Source of the DNA: Mesorhizobium sp. B4-1-4
GTDB lineage: Bacteria; Pseudomonadota; Alphaproteobacteria; Rhizobiales; Rhizobiaceae
Reading direction: 5' to 3'
Assembly (NCBI RefSeq): GCF_006439395.2
Contig: NZ_CP083950.1
Location: 3,038,001-3,102,000, forward strand
DNA: 64,000 nucleotides
The translations under genes and the position numbers were made by a program. The notes below the pieces were generated by a model. It had not been told where the DNA came from. It saw only the letters and a list, made by a program, of their open reading frames with translations, and did not search any database. Shown here one piece after another: positions 17,266 through 26,703 of this stretch; positions within the stretch are counted from its first letter, which is position 1; each line of letters begins with the position of its first letter.

Positions 17266-18669
17266 TCAGCTTGTCTTCTCAGATCGTTCGGGCAAGATCT
17301 TTCCCGGGTTCATGATGTTCTTCGGATCGATCGCAGCCTTGATGGCCGCCATCACGTCCAGCGCCGGGCCCATCTCGCGCTCCATGTAGGAGCGTTTGCC
17401 CTGCCCCACGCCGTGCTCGCCCGTACAGGTTCCTTCCATGGAAAGAGCGAGCTCGTTCAACCAGCCGATATAGGATTTGGCGGCGGCCCTCTCTGCCGGG
17501 TTCTGCGGATCGATGAGGATCAAATTGTGGAAATTGCCGTCACCGACATGGCCGGCAATCGGGGCAAGCAACCCCAGCGATTGCGCCCTCTCCGTCGCCG
17601 CGCCGATGCATTCGGCCAATCGCGAGATCGGCACGCATACATCGGTGCTGATACCTTTGGCGCCGGGCCGTAGACCCAGGACCGCCCAGAACAGGTCATG
17701 GCGCGCCTTCCACAGCCGCGTCCGTTCTTGCGGATCGGTCGTCCAGTCCAGAGCGGTGGCGCCGAACTCACGCGCGACCTCGCCAAAACGCACCGATAAT
17801 TCGGCGACAGTGTCAGGTGTGCCGTGGAACTCGGCCAGCAACAATGGCATCTCCGGAAGGCTCAACTGCGAGTAGGCGTTGACCGCTTTGACCGTGGCTG
17901 CGTCCAACAGTTCGATCCGTGCAAAGGGGAGGCCGAATTGGAGTCCGCCGATGACGGCGTTGCTCGCATCTTCGACGGTTGGGAAGGAGCAGCGAGCCGC
18001 CGACACCGCCTCCGGAATGCCGCGTAACCGAATCGTCAGCTCCGTGATGATGCCGAGCGTGCCTTCGGAACCGACCAGCAGCCTCGTCAGATCGTAGCCT
18101 GCCGCACTCTTGCGCGCCCTGTGGCCGGTGCGGATCACCCGGCCGTTCGGCATCACGGCCTGAAGCGACAGGACCGCGTCCTTCATCGTCCCATAGAGCA
18201 CGGCTGTCGTACCCGAAGCACGGGTGGCGGCCATGCCGCCTAACGTTGCATCGGCACCAGGGTCTAGTGGGAAGAAAAGGCCAGTATCGCGCAGATAGTC
18301 GTTGAGGCGGCTGCGTGTCACGCCTGGCTGGACGACGCAGTCCATGTCTTCGGCATTGACCGAAAGAATGCGGTCCATCCGCGTCAGGTCGACGGAAATA
18401 CCGCCGCTTGGTGCATTGACCTGACCTTCGAGCGAACTGCCCGCACCGAAGGGAATGATGGGCACGCCGGCGCCGCCACAAAGCGTGACGATATCCGCCA
18501 CCTCCTCGGTGCTCTCGGCAAAGACCACGCCATCCGGGGGCTGGTTCTCGATCCAGGTGGCCGTGGAACCGTGTTGAGCACAGATGGCCGTACCGGTCTG
18601 GAAACGATCCGCAAACCGGTCGCGCATGGTTTGCTCGAACGCGTTGGGAAGGGTGGTTTGTCTCGACAT
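17266..18669 (-). CDS. FAD-linked 2-hydroxyacid (D-lactate-type) dehydrogenase
   Basis: A 467-aa flavoprotein of the GlcD/DLD family (VAO fold) that oxidises D-2-hydroxy acids to 2-oxo acids. The PCMH FAD-binding domain occupies about residues 45-225, with VPIIPFGAGSSLEGQ, DPGADATLGGMAATRASGTTA and LLVGSEGTLGIITELT. The C-terminal oxidase domain carries HVGDGNFHNL, GEHGVGQGK and the final DPKNIMNPGKI. The start ATG at 18669 has a weak ribosome site. It lies 162 bp downstream of the aminotransferase gene on the same strand, so a shared operon for amino acid to 2-oxo or 2-hydroxy acid interconversion is plausible. Confidence 0.88.
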   Translation of the reverse strand: MSRQTTLPNAFEQTMRDRFADRFQTGTAICAQHGSTATWIENQPPDGVVFAESTEEVADIVTLCGGAGVPIIPFGAGSSLEGQVNAPSGGISVDLTRMDRILSVNAEDMDCVVQPGVTRSRLNDYLRDTGLFFPLDPGADATLGGMAATRASGTTAVLYGTMKDAVLSLQAVMPNGRVIRTGHRARKSAAGYDLTRLLVGSEGTLGIITELTIRLRGIPEAVSAARCSFPTVEDASNAVIGGLQFGLPFARIELLDAATVKAVNAYSQLSLPEMPLLLAEFHGTPDTVAELSVRFGEVAREFGATALDWTTDPQERTRLWKARHDLFWAVLGLRPGAKGISTDVCVPISRLAECIGAATERAQSLGLLAPIAGHVGDGNFHNLILIDPQNPAERAAAKSYIGWLNELALSMEGTCTGEHGVGQGKRSYMEREMGPALDVMAAIKAAIDPKNIMNPGKILPERSEKTS

Positions 18670-18830
18670 GGCGCTCAACTGATTGTTAGTCCGCAGCCTG
18701 CTGGAAGGCTCTGGAATGGATCGAGGGACCACGGTTTGCGGCCGTGAAAAAATATCCTGTCGGGGTCATGATGGGCGACAAGGTAGCCGACCCGCGGGCG
18801 CCGGTGGATGGCTGTCCCGCGCCGCCTGCC

Positions 18831-19952
18831 TCATCTCGACATCCACGCCGCCGCCGCTGTGAGCAGGGCCTGGGTATCTGCGGCCGTGCCCGTTGTGACA
18901 CGCACCCCCTCGCCATGAAAACAGCGCACCGCTATGCCGGCCGCATGCAAGTGAAGGGTCAGCGCCCCCGCCTCCTCGCCGACCGCCAGCCATACAAAAT
19001 TGGCTTTCGAGAGCGCAACCTGGAACCCAAGAGCTGCGAGCCCTTCAGACATGCGCCGTCTCTGCTCAACGCTGGCCGTTATTCGCGCCGTGACCACGTC
19101 CCCCTCGGCAAGCGCGGCAAGTGCCGCCGCCTGCGCGGTCATCGGCAACGGAAAGGGCGGCGCAACCGTGTTCGCCGCGGCAACGATACTGCGATCCGCG
19201 AGGCAGTAGCCGACCCGCATGCCGGCAAGCCCCCAAGCCTTGGAAAAGGTGCGCAGCACGACCAGGTTTCGATGTCGGGAAAGACGTCGCGCGGGAGAGG
19301 ATGCAATCATGCCCGCCTCGTCGGCATAGTCGGCATAAGCCTCATCGAGGATAACGAGCGTTTGCGCGGGTATGGCGTCCAGCAAAGCCTCCAATTCAGC
19401 CGGCCCAAGCATGGTGCCGGTCGGATTGTTGGGATTGCAGATGATCACCACTCGCGCCTGGGACCTGCAGGCGTGGAGGATCGCTGCCATGTCTAACCGA
19501 TGGTCGCTGTCCAGCGGCACTTCGAGGAGGCGCGCCCCCGCGCCGCCGACAATGATCGGATAAGCCTCGTAGGAGCGCCAGGCGGTGATGACCCTGTCGC
19601 CAGGGTCGCAAAATGCTCGGACGAGTTGGTCCAGCATGGTGACCGAGCCCGCGGATACCGCAATCATGTCGGAGGGCAAGCCATGCCGGCTTGCCAACGC
19701 TTCCACCAGCATTTCGCCACGCAGGTCCGGATAGCGGTGTGCACCCGCCATTGCCCTTGCCACGGCGGCCTGAATGGCGGCGCTGGGTGGGTCCGGCGCC
19801 TCATTGGAGCCGAGCCTGTGCGCAAAAACGACGCCCTGCCCCGCCCGCCCCCGACCGTAGCTCGGCAATCCCGCCAGCCGGCCGCTAGGCCTGGGGGCAT
19901 CAGATCCCTGATCGCCGACGGCAAAGATTGGCTCCCACATAACGACATCCAT
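18831..19952 (-). CDS. PLP aminotransferase, histidinol-phosphate family
   Basis: A 373-aa class I/II aminotransferase related to HisC. The substrate/cofactor patterns NPNNPTGT (near residue 172), DEAYADYADE (near 200) and FSKAWGLAGMR, with the PLP Schiff-base Lys near 235, are intact. It sits in a catabolic context (GntR regulator, amino-acid ABC importer, flavin hydroxyacid dehydrogenase), not a histidine operon, so a role in degrading an imported amino acid is inferred. Two starts are possible: ATG at 19952 and ATG at 19940. A TTGTATA box at 19960-19968, also found before the ABC genes, lies just upstream. Confidence 0.85.
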   Translation of the reverse strand: MDVVMWEPIFAVGDQGSDAPRPSGRLAGLPSYGRGRAGQGVVFAHRLGSNEAPDPPSAAIQAAVARAMAGAHRYPDLRGEMLVEALASRHGLPSDMIAVSAGSVTMLDQLVRAFCDPGDRVITAWRSYEAYPIIVGGAGARLLEVPLDSDHRLDMAAILHACRSQARVVIICNPNNPTGTMLGPAELEALLDAIPAQTLVILDEAYADYADEAGMIASSPARRLSRHRNLVVLRTFSKAWGLAGMRVGYCLADRSIVAAANTVAPPFPLPMTAQAAALAALAEGDVVTARITASVEQRRRMSEGLAALGFQVALSKANFVWLAVGEEAGALTLHLHAAGIAVRCFHGEGVRVTTGTAADTQALLTAAAAWMSR

Positions 19953-19959
19953 TGCACAT

Positions 19960-19968
19960 AGTTGTATA
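19960..19968. promoter_or_regulatory. TTGTA box before the aminotransferase gene
   Basis: AGTTGTATA occurs 7 bp upstream of the aminotransferase start and again at 20922-20930 in the ABC promoter. HutC-subfamily GntR proteins often bind TTGTA-containing palindromes. It is proposed as a GntR operator half site. Confidence 0.4.
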
Positions 19969-20038
19969 GGTGACTTAGATATCTTTCACTTGCCCTGCAA
20001 CTGCCAAGACGGGTGAGCGTCGCCTCCGAGAGCACTAA

Positions 20039-20800
20039 CTAGCGACCAAAGGACATGCGCGCGGCAAGACTGAAGCGAGAGCCCGGATGCAGGAAGCGTG
20101 CGCTGGATGCAATCATACCGCGCGACCATGTGCGGCGGCGCAGCAGAAGCAGGGGCTCTCCCTGCTTCATTTCGAGCAACTCACAGTTGAACTCGTCAAC
20201 CAGGACGGCCTGGATGATATGCTCGACCTCCTCCAGGGGAGCAACGGCCATCAGATGGACATAGGGCGTTATTTTTGTGAAGTCTTGCTCCAGATAGTCA
20301 GGAGAAAACTGCGGGTTTACGTATCTGTCTTCAATCTGCAGCGGCCTTCCATTCTCTCTATGAACCAACAGCGAATGGAATACCGTGGTGCCTGGCACCA
20401 CATTCAGTTCCGTCGCGATATTAAGGTCGCTATCGACCTCCTCCATCTTGATGACATCAGTCGTATGGCGATTGCCGCGCGCTTCGATCTCGGACTGAAT
20501 GTTGCGCAATTCCATGAGCGTGGATTGACCCTGGCGGGCGGCGACGAAAGTGCCGGCACCCTGTCGGCGCACAAGAATGCCTTCGGCGGAGAGATCCCGC
20601 ATGGCAATATGGATTGTCATGCGGGAGGCGCCCAACTGCTCTGAAAGACGCGATTCAGACGGGATTCGATAGCCTTCCTGCCATTCCCCCGAATTAACCT
20701 TCTCCAAAACATGGTTGCGCACCCGCTGCCCCAGCGAAACTCCGATCTCGCCATTGCCGTGGGTCAATTCCTTCTCGGTCCTAGTCGTCGTCTTGCTCAT
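20039..20800 (-). CDS. GntR-family regulator, HutC subfamily (UTRA domain)
   Basis: A 253-aa regulator with an N-terminal GntR winged helix (about residues 18-85; IPSESRLSEQLGASRMTIHIAMRDLSAEGILVRRQGAGTFVA) and a UTRA ligand-binding domain (about 100-245; LQIEDRYVNPQFSPDYLEQDF). The start ATG at 20800 follows a modest site. It stands between the aminotransferase gene and the divergent amino-acid ABC operon. TTGTA-type boxes occur in all three upstream regions, so it probably represses the set and itself until an imported amino acid or its product binds. Confidence 0.88.
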   Translation of the reverse strand: MSKTTTRTEKELTHGNGEIGVSLGQRVRNHVLEKVNSGEWQEGYRIPSESRLSEQLGASRMTIHIAMRDLSAEGILVRRQGAGTFVAARQGQSTLMELRNIQSEIEARGNRHTTDVIKMEEVDSDLNIATELNVVPGTTVFHSLLVHRENGRPLQIEDRYVNPQFSPDYLEQDFTKITPYVHLMAVAPLEEVEHIIQAVLVDEFNCELLEMKQGEPLLLLRRRTWSRGMIASSARFLHPGSRFSLAARMSFGR

Positions 20801-21164
20801 GTCGCCACTTGCCGATGCGTTTGAGATCGAATGTGTCCACATATTAGTACAAGTTGGTCATCTGTGTCAGAATAAAACTGGCGTCTCGCTACGATCGCGC
20901 TTGACAAGGCTGATTCTGGAAAGTTGTATATATTGCTATAGGTGTCTTGCCTCTGACGTGCGGCCGGAGTGAAGGATTCGATGGAAAGATCGATAGGCAA
21001 ACTTTGTCTTCGCCTGCGGCACAAGGGCAAACGCCTGGAACCAGAGAGCTTGAGGCCGGGAACATCGTGCGCCTACCGAAGAGTGAGGCGTTAGCGACGG
21101 TCAGCCGCCTTCACCGGTCAAAAACTGCGAGCTTCAAGACGGCATCAACAGGGGAGATAAACGC
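20801..21164 (+). promoter_or_regulatory. Divergent promoter region of GntR and ABC genes
   Basis: About 365 bp without a gene. A TTGACA -35 element at 20901-20906 is followed after 17 bp by TTGTAT at 20924-20929, a fair sigma-70-type promoter for the ABC operon. The putative GntR box AGTTGTATA (20922-20930) overlaps the -10. A related inverted box TAGTACAAG is at 20845-20853, near the GntR start. The rest, 20950-21164, would be a leader of over 200 nt with no recognised riboswitch. Confidence 0.55.
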
Positions 21165-22061
21165 ATGCGCAATGAACATTCTAGTCGGGCTCGGTTCGCC
21201 TCGAGCATCGCGGCGGCTTTGTTTTTGGCTGGATCGATACTTGCGGGCCCGGCTCACGCCGAAAGCGCTATCTCAACCAAAATGGATCCGAAGCTCAACG
21301 CCATGCTCCCGGCCAAGCTGAAAGACGCCGGAATGATCAGGGTCGCCAGCAACGTCGAATATCCACCATTCGAATATTACGACACGGACAACACCACCAT
21401 CATCGGTCTCGACAAGGATCTGGCGGAAGCAATCGGCCAGAAGCTCGGGGTCAAGCTGGAATTCGAGAATATGAGCTTCGACGCCATTATTCCCGCGCTT
21501 GCGGCTAAGCGCTACGACATGGCGATGTCGGCGATGACCGACACCGACGAACGTCGCAACAAGGTCGATTTCGTCGACTATTTCACCTCCGGCGGAGGCT
21601 TCCTGGTCAAGAAGGGCAATCCCAAGAACGTCCACAGCCTCGCCGATATCTGCGGCGTCACCGCCGCCATCGACAAGGGCACCACGGAAATCGAGGATGC
21701 CAAGAAGGCTTCCGAGGATTGCGTGAAGGCCGGCAAGGCGGAAGTCAACGCCAAGGTCCTGCCCGGCACCAGCAAGATCGTCCTGGCGTTGCAGTCGGGC
21801 CGGGCCGATGTTGCCATGATAGACACCTCCGCGGGCGCCTATATTTCGCAACAGCACAAGGGCGCCTTCGAGGTGCCAGGCACTTCCTATGCGCCGCGAC
21901 CCTACGGGCTGGTGCTGCCGAAGGACTCCGACGAGCTGACCAAGGTATTGCAGGCCACCGTGCAGGCGCTGATCGATGAAGGCACCTACGGCAAGATCCT
22001 GGCGAAATGGGGCCAGGAGGTCGGCGCCATCAAGCAGGCCACGATAAACGACGGCAAGTAA
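21165..22061 (+). CDS. Amino-acid ABC transporter substrate-binding protein
   Basis: A 298-aa periplasmic binding protein of the polar amino-acid (SBP_bac_3) family. A classical signal peptide covers residues 1-32 and ends GPAHA before ES. The mature part has VASNVEYPPFEYYDTDN, GLDKDLAEAIGQKLGVKLEFE and the late RPYGLVLPKDSDEL typical of the family. The next genes are the permease (36 bp downstream) and the ATPase, forming a complete importer. The exact ligand is not readable; the neighbouring GntR regulator and aminotransferase suggest a catabolised amino acid. Confidence 0.9.
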   Translation: MRNEHSSRARFASSIAAALFLAGSILAGPAHAESAISTKMDPKLNAMLPAKLKDAGMIRVASNVEYPPFEYYDTDNTTIIGLDKDLAEAIGQKLGVKLEFENMSFDAIIPALAAKRYDMAMSAMTDTDERRNKVDFVDYFTSGGGFLVKKGNPKNVHSLADICGVTAAIDKGTTEIEDAKKASEDCVKAGKAEVNAKVLPGTSKIVLALQSGRADVAMIDTSAGAYISQQHKGAFEVPGTSYAPRPYGLVLPKDSDELTKVLQATVQALIDEGTYGKILAKWGQEVGAIKQATINDGK

Positions 22062-22097
22062 GGGGCCACCCGGCAGCCAAAATCCTGGGAGTTCGCC

Positions 22098-23066
22098 ATG
22101 TCCATCAAGGAGACCGGTTCTACGGAAATGAGCGGCGATCCCACGATCGACCTGGTAATCAGGCCGGCCCGGCACCCATGGCGCTGGGTGGCCGTCGCCT
22201 TCGTAGCGCTGCTTGCGGCCATGACGGTGCACACGTTCTTCACCAATCCCCGCTTCGAATGGTCCGTGGTGGGGCAATACTTTACCTCCGACACGATCCT
22301 GCTGGGAGTGCGGCGCACGCTCGAGCTCACGGCCATCGCCATGGTGATGGGCGTCGTGCTCGGCGTGATGCTCGCCGTCATGCGGCTATCCCCCAACCCG
22401 GTCCTGTCGGGCTCCTCATGGCTGTTCGTGTGGTTCTTCCGTGGCTCGCCGCTGCTGGTGCAACTACTGTTGTGGTACAACCTCTCGGCGCTGTTTCCGA
22501 ACATTTCGCTCGGCATTCCTTTCTTCGGTCCGGACTTCGTCCAGCTTGATGCCAACGCGCTCATCACCCCCTATATCGCGGCCATCCTTGGCCTCGGCTT
22601 GAACGAGGCCGCCTACAGCGCCGAGATCATCCGGGCGGGCATCATCTCCATCGACCATGGCCAGACTGAAGCGGCCCAGTCGATCGGCATGTCGCGTTGG
22701 CGGCTCTTGCGGCGTGTTGTGCTGCCGCAGGCGATGCGCGTCATCATCCCGCCGCTCGGCAACGACACCATCAACATGCTCAAGATGTCGGCGCTGGTCA
22801 GCATCATCGCCGTGCCGGAACTGCTCTTCGCGGCGCAGACAATCTATACGCGCACGTTCGAGACGATCCCCCTGCTGATGGTCGCGGTGATCTGGTACCT
22901 GATCATCGTCTCGGTGCTCAGCGTCATCCAATATTACATAGAGCGTCACTACGCCCGCGGCAGCAGCCGCAACCTCCCTGCCACGCCCTGGCAAAGCATC
23001 GGCTCCTTTCTCGGGCTATTACGCGCCCGTCCACTCGCGGCCAGCGAGAAAAGGAGGCCGTCATGA
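22098..23066 (+). CDS. Amino-acid ABC transporter permease
   Basis: A 322-aa inner-membrane protein with an N-terminal anchor near residues 30-52 and a BPD_transp_1 domain of five or so helices (about 75-290). The EAA loop that contacts the ATPase is [20 protein letters not shown]. It is longer at the N-terminus than typical HisM/GlnP proteins. The last codons overlap the ATPase start as ATGA. With only one permease gene, the channel is probably a homodimer. Confidence 0.9.
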   Translation: MSIKETGSTEMSGDPTIDLVIRPARHPWRWVAVAFVALLAAMTVHTFFTNPRFEWSVVGQYFTSDTILLGVRRTLELTAIAMVMGVVLGVMLAVMRLSPNPVLSGSSWLFVWFFRGSPLLVQLLLWYNLSALFPNISLGIPFFGPDFVQLDANALITPYIAAILGLGLNEAAYSAEIIRAGIISIDHGQTEAAQSIGMSRWRLLRRVVLPQAMRVIIPPLGNDTINMLKMSALVSIIAVPELLFAAQTIYTRTFETIPLLMVAVIWYLIIVSVLSVIQYYIERHYARGSSRNLPATPWQSIGSFLGLLRARPLAASEKRRPS

Positions 23067-23851
23067 CCTTTCAGACAAGGCCACAGAGCAAGCTGATGGT
23101 GCAGGCGACAGGGGTAAGAAAATCCTTCGGCTCTCTAGAGGTTCTCAAGGGGATAAACCTGTCCGTTTCGAACGGTCAAGTGACATGTCTGCTCGGTCAG
23201 TCCGGTTCGGGTAAAAGCACCTTTCTGCGTTGCATCAACCACCTCGAGCGTATCGACCATGGCCGCATCCGAGTGGACGGCGAACTGATCGGCTATAGGG
23301 AGCACAATGGCTACCTGCAGGAAATGCACGAGCATGAGATAGTGCGCCAACGCATCCACATCGGCATGGTGTTTCAGCACTTCAACCTGTTCCCGCACAT
23401 GACCGTTCTCCAAAACATCATGGAGGGACCAGTCGGAGTGAAGCGGCAAGCACGCGAGGAAGTGAAAGAACATGCGCATGCCATCCTGAAGCGGGTCGGT
23501 CTCGTTGAAAAGGTCAACGCTTATCCCCGCCAGCTTTCGGGCGGCCAGCAGCAACGCGTGGCGATCGCGCGCGCCCTCGCCATGCAGCCCAAACTCATCC
23601 TCTTCGACGAGCCGACCAGCGCACTAGACCCGGAACTGGTATCGGACGTGCTCGATGTGATGCGCGATCTGGCGGAGAGCGGCATGACGATGATCGTGGT
23701 GACCCACGAGATCGGCTTTGCTCGCGAGGTGGCTGATCGCATCGTCTTCATGGCGGGCGGCGAGATCATCGAGGAAGGAAAGCCAGCGGACGTGCTCGGC
23801 AACCCTTCTCATCCTCAGACGCAATCCTTTCTCGCCAAGGTGCTTGCTTAG
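23063..23851 (+). CDS. Amino-acid ABC transporter ATP-binding protein
   Basis: A 262-aa ATPase of the GlnQ/HisP type. Walker A is GQSGSGKST (about residues 43-51), the signature LSGGQQQR near 157 and Walker [13 protein letters not shown] near 178, followed by VVTHEIGFA with the switch His. The start ATG at 23063 is preceded by AAGGAGG and overlaps the permease stop. It energises the adjacent importer. Confidence 0.93.
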   Translation: MTFQTRPQSKLMVQATGVRKSFGSLEVLKGINLSVSNGQVTCLLGQSGSGKSTFLRCINHLERIDHGRIRVDGELIGYREHNGYLQEMHEHEIVRQRIHIGMVFQHFNLFPHMTVLQNIMEGPVGVKRQAREEVKEHAHAILKRVGLVEKVNAYPRQLSGGQQQRVAIARALAMQPKLILFDEPTSALDPELVSDVLDVMRDLAESGMTMIVVTHEIGFAREVADRIVFMAGGEIIEEGKPADVLGNPSHPQTQSFLAKVLA

Positions 23852-24490
23852 GTAGAGGCTTGTTGCAGACCTTTGAGCAATTCACTCCGACACCGACCGT
23901 GGCACTCAGGATGGTGAGATAGCCATATCGGGCTTCGCCACATAATCGGCTTCGAAACACAGAAACTTCTTCAGGCGATAAGGTTGCTTCGGCCGTTTTG
24001 TTAGGATGTCATGATGGCGCATATGGCGCACGAGCTCGTCCATAAATACGATATTCAAGTGGACGAGGCGCGTCGCGGGTCGTTGACAGTCCGCCCGGCC
24101 GGGCCAGCACCATGGTCTGACGGCGAGATTCCGACTGGCTGCAAACAGGCGTCCCCACAGCTTGCGTCCAGGCAAAGAACAGGAGCAGGAGAGGAATCGC
24201 GCAGGTCGAGAATCTTGGTCACAAGTGCCTTTTGCCGATCCCAGCGTGCTTGCGCTGCCGCAAGATGGTCTCGGTTTCCGCCAGCCCGGCTTCCACGCGG
24301 GTCTGTCTGTCGGCCACTTCGATGCCGATCGCTGCCTCGCGGCCAATGATGTCGTTCTCCACCTTGAACGCCTGGCGGCGGCGCAGGATGTCCTCGACCT
24401 CGACCGGCTTGAGATCCGGACGCAGCTGGTCCAGTTGTTTGTGACAGGTTTATGACGCACTATGCGAAGCGACGCTGCGCCGAGGACACT
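23852..24490. other. Intergenic interval without a confident gene
   Basis: About 640 bp between the ABC operon and the CYTH-CHAD gene. On the minus strand about 24230-24445 reads as a GC3-rich open frame (around QLRPDLKPVEVEDILRRRQA) that ends in a stop but has no start codon or ribosome site. It could be the end of a decayed gene. No other feature is seen. Confidence 0.4.
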
Positions 24491-25927
24491 ATGCAGGAAA
24501 CGGAACTGAAGCTCGAGCTTTCGCGGTCGGGAGCGGGATCGCTCCTCAAGAAAAATCCGTTCGGAGCCTCGCCCACCATTCTCCAGCAAAGATCGATCTA
24601 TTTCGACACCCCGGGACGGGACCTGTCCAAGCGCGGCCTGTCGCTTCGCATTCGCAAATCGGGAAATGAACGGATACAAACCGTCAAGGCCAGCAATGAC
24701 GCCGCGGCCGGATCGTTCGCACGCGAGGAATGGGAGCGGCCGGTCGCCGACGATATTCCGGTGCTTGACGATCCGCAGATCCGAGGCCTGCTTGCGGAGG
24801 CTGGCCCAAGGCTGGCGCCCTTGTTCGAGGTTCATGTCAAACGGCATCGTTGGAATGTGACGGACAGCGGCGCCACAGTCGAAGTCGCCTTGGATCTTGG
24901 CAAGGTCGTTGCAGCCGATCGCGAGGCGCCGGTCTGCGAGATCGAGTTGGAAAAGAAGGTGGGCTCGCCGAAGGCGCTGTTTGCGCTCGCCCGGAAAGTC
25001 GACCTGATCACGCCGGCGCATCTCGGGGTGCTGAGCAAAGCAGAACGGGGTTATCGTCTGCTTGACTCGGCGCCGGGTGCTGTGAAATCGGCGGCGACCC
25101 CGCTCTCGTCCGAGATGAGCGCGGCAACGGCTTTCGCGCGTATCGCCGCAGCCTGTCTCAGACAGTTTCGTCTGAATGAAACGGCGCTGGGCTGGTCCCA
25201 CGATGCAGAGGCCCTGCACCAGGCTCGTGTGTCGCTGCGACGGCTGCGATCTCTGTTTTCGATCTGCAAGTCCCTGTTCGACGACAGCCGCTTCGACCAC
25301 CTGCGAGAAGAATTTAAATGGCTTACCTCGGAACTTGGCGATGCGCGCAATATTGACGTGATGATCGACCGCGCTTCGAGCGAGGCTCTTTCAAGCCGTC
25401 TTCAAGATGCGCGCGACGACGCCTATGTGGCGGTCGAAGCATCGCTCTCCTCGGTGCGCGCCCGCTCGTTGATGATCGATGCCATCGAGTGGATCTCCAT
25501 CAGAGACTGGCGAACCCAATCTGACGAGCAGTCGTTAAGCGATTTTGCCTCGAGTGTATTTGATAAATTTTGGAAAAAGGTGGCGAAGGGCGGCAACAAC
25601 CTCATTGATGCCGATGACGAGACCCGCCACAAAGTGCGCATTGCCGCAAAGAAACTGCGCTACGCGGCGGAGTTCTTTGAACCGCTTTACAACAGCAAGG
25701 CGGAAGTCAAACGCCATCGACGATTCATCGAGGCGATGAAGAGCCTGCAGGATCAGCTCGGCAGCCTCAACGATATTGCCACCGCCCCCGATTTGCTGGC
25801 AGCGCTGGAGCTTTCGGACGTAGCCGGTGCGAAGGATCTCTTCAGCGCCGAGGAGAAATCCAAGCTTCTCAAGGACGCCGCGGAAGCACACGATACCTTT
25901 GTCAACACCAGGCGCTTCTGGCGTTGA
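24491..25927 (+). CDS. CYTH-CHAD protein (inorganic triphosphatase type)
   Basis: A 478-aa protein with an N-terminal CYTH domain (about residues 1-200), whose signature ExExK motif is at residues 3-7 (ETELK), followed by a CHAD helical domain (about 210-470) with the conserved basic patches LHQARVSLRRLRS and RHKVRIAAKKLRYAAEFFE. CYTH enzymes hydrolyse triphosphate or related compounds with Mg2+; CHAD domains bind polyphosphate. The ATG at 24491 puts the catalytic motif at the N-terminus as usual, so the in-frame ATG at 24452 is less likely. It appears to be monocistronic. Confidence 0.88.
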   Translation: MQETELKLELSRSGAGSLLKKNPFGASPTILQQRSIYFDTPGRDLSKRGLSLRIRKSGNERIQTVKASNDAAAGSFAREEWERPVADDIPVLDDPQIRGLLAEAGPRLAPLFEVHVKRHRWNVTDSGATVEVALDLGKVVAADREAPVCEIELEKKVGSPKALFALARKVDLITPAHLGVLSKAERGYRLLDSAPGAVKSAATPLSSEMSAATAFARIAAACLRQFRLNETALGWSHDAEALHQARVSLRRLRSLFSICKSLFDDSRFDHLREEFKWLTSELGDARNIDVMIDRASSEALSSRLQDARDDAYVAVEASLSSVRARSLMIDAIEWISIRDWRTQSDEQSLSDFASSVFDKFWKKVAKGGNNLIDADDETRHKVRIAAKKLRYAAEFFEPLYNSKAEVKRHRRFIEAMKSLQDQLGSLNDIATAPDLLAALELSDVAGAKDLFSAEEKSKLLKDAAEAHDTFVNTRRFWR

Positions 25928-25980
25928 GGCAGCATGCAGAGCGACGAAGGTGCAGCACCGGCTAGCCGGACAACATGCTA

Positions 25981-26038
25981 GTTAGCGGATGTCGGCCAAC
26001 CCATATCCTTCGTATGACCTCGTATGGTCCGGCGAACC
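25981..26038. repeat. Dispersed intergenic repeat, copy 2
   Basis: This is the second copy of the repeat described at 5477-5535, in the same orientation, about 55 bp after the CYTH-CHAD gene. The two share an uninterrupted 20-bp core and diverge mainly at single bases on either side. Confidence 0.7.
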
Positions 26039-26104
26039 TATGAGCGAAGCAGCTAGGGTTCGGACTGGTAACGAAAGCGACCGTCGCGCCGCCTAGCACC
26101 GCGC

Positions 26105-26368
26105 CTAAGGCACTGCGCTCGACAACATTAGAACGATGCCGACCGCTATCATTAGCAGGCCTGGCCAGTTGCGCGAAAAGCCGAGAAACCCGAACCCACG
26201 CCGTCGCGGCTCGAGAGTTGGGCCAGGCGTTGCCAGCCTTGAGGCCGACCGGTCGGCTGGAGTGCCGAGCGGTGCCAAATTGCTGAGCCGACCGTATGAG
26301 AGTGCCGCGCCTGCCATGTAGACAATGCCAGCGACGATGAGTAGCGCACCGATGAGAATGACAGTCAA
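26105..26368 (-). CDS. Small membrane protein with two transmembrane helices
   Basis: An 87-aa protein with hydrophobic segments at about residues 3-24 (LIGALLIVAGIVYMAGAAL) and 68-86 (PGLLMIAVGIVLMLSSAV), joined by a basic, Pro/Arg-rich loop. The start is TTG at 26368: AGGAGG lies 7 bp upstream, the ideal distance, whereas the nearby ATG lies inside this site and opens another frame. No family is recognised. Confidence 0.6.
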   Translation of the reverse strand: MTVILIGALLIVAGIVYMAGAALSYGRLSNLAPLGTPADRSASRLATPGPTLEPRRRGFGFLGFSRNWPGLLMIAVGIVLMLSSAVP

Positions 26369-26520
26369 TTTTCATCCTCCTCTGTTTAGCTTTCCAAGCC
26401 TGGCCCGCATATGAATGAAAACGGTCGTGACGGCTGTCAGTTCCGGCAGGAGCGCCTTATCGGCTTGGACGTGTCGCCTGAATCGAACGGAACGGGCCCG
26501 GTGAACGCCGGAGGTCTGCC

Positions 26521-26703
26521 GTGGGGAAGAAAGCTAGGCTGATCATTGAAGCCATGTCGGAGGAACCATTGGCCGAGGCGGATTACTACGCCAGAAAGTG
26601 CGGCATCCCTCTTGAAGACGCGTTGCGGATCGTTGAAAGTGCCTACAGTTCCAAGCCTGACAAGAGCAAGAAACCAAAGCACGGCAAGCGCAGCAGGCAC
26701 TGA
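26521..26703 (+). CDS. 60-aa DUF3606-like protein
   Basis: A short basic protein starting at GTG 26521 with GGAGG 6 bp upstream. The segment ADYYARKCGIPLEDALRIVESA resembles the helix-turn-helix-like core of DUF3606 proteins, which read YFARKHGIS...AR.LI. The C-terminus is Lys/Arg/His-rich (KSKKPKHGKRSRH). The function of the family is unknown; such proteins are abundant in rhizobia. Confidence 0.6.
   Translation: MGKKARLIIEAMSEEPLAEADYYARKCGIPLEDALRIVESAYSSKPDKSKKPKHGKRSRH

Noticed and set aside
18735..18760. CACGG/CCGTG hairpin followed by an A-run between aminotransferase and flavin dehydrogenase genes
   Set aside because: For the minus-strand transcript the T-run precedes the stem instead of following it, so it is not a terminator.
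23906..25300. Long open frame on the minus strand across the CYTH-CHAD gene
   Set aside because: It is antisense to a well-supported gene with conserved motifs, has Arg/Ser-rich composition typical of a shadow frame, and has no ribosome site.
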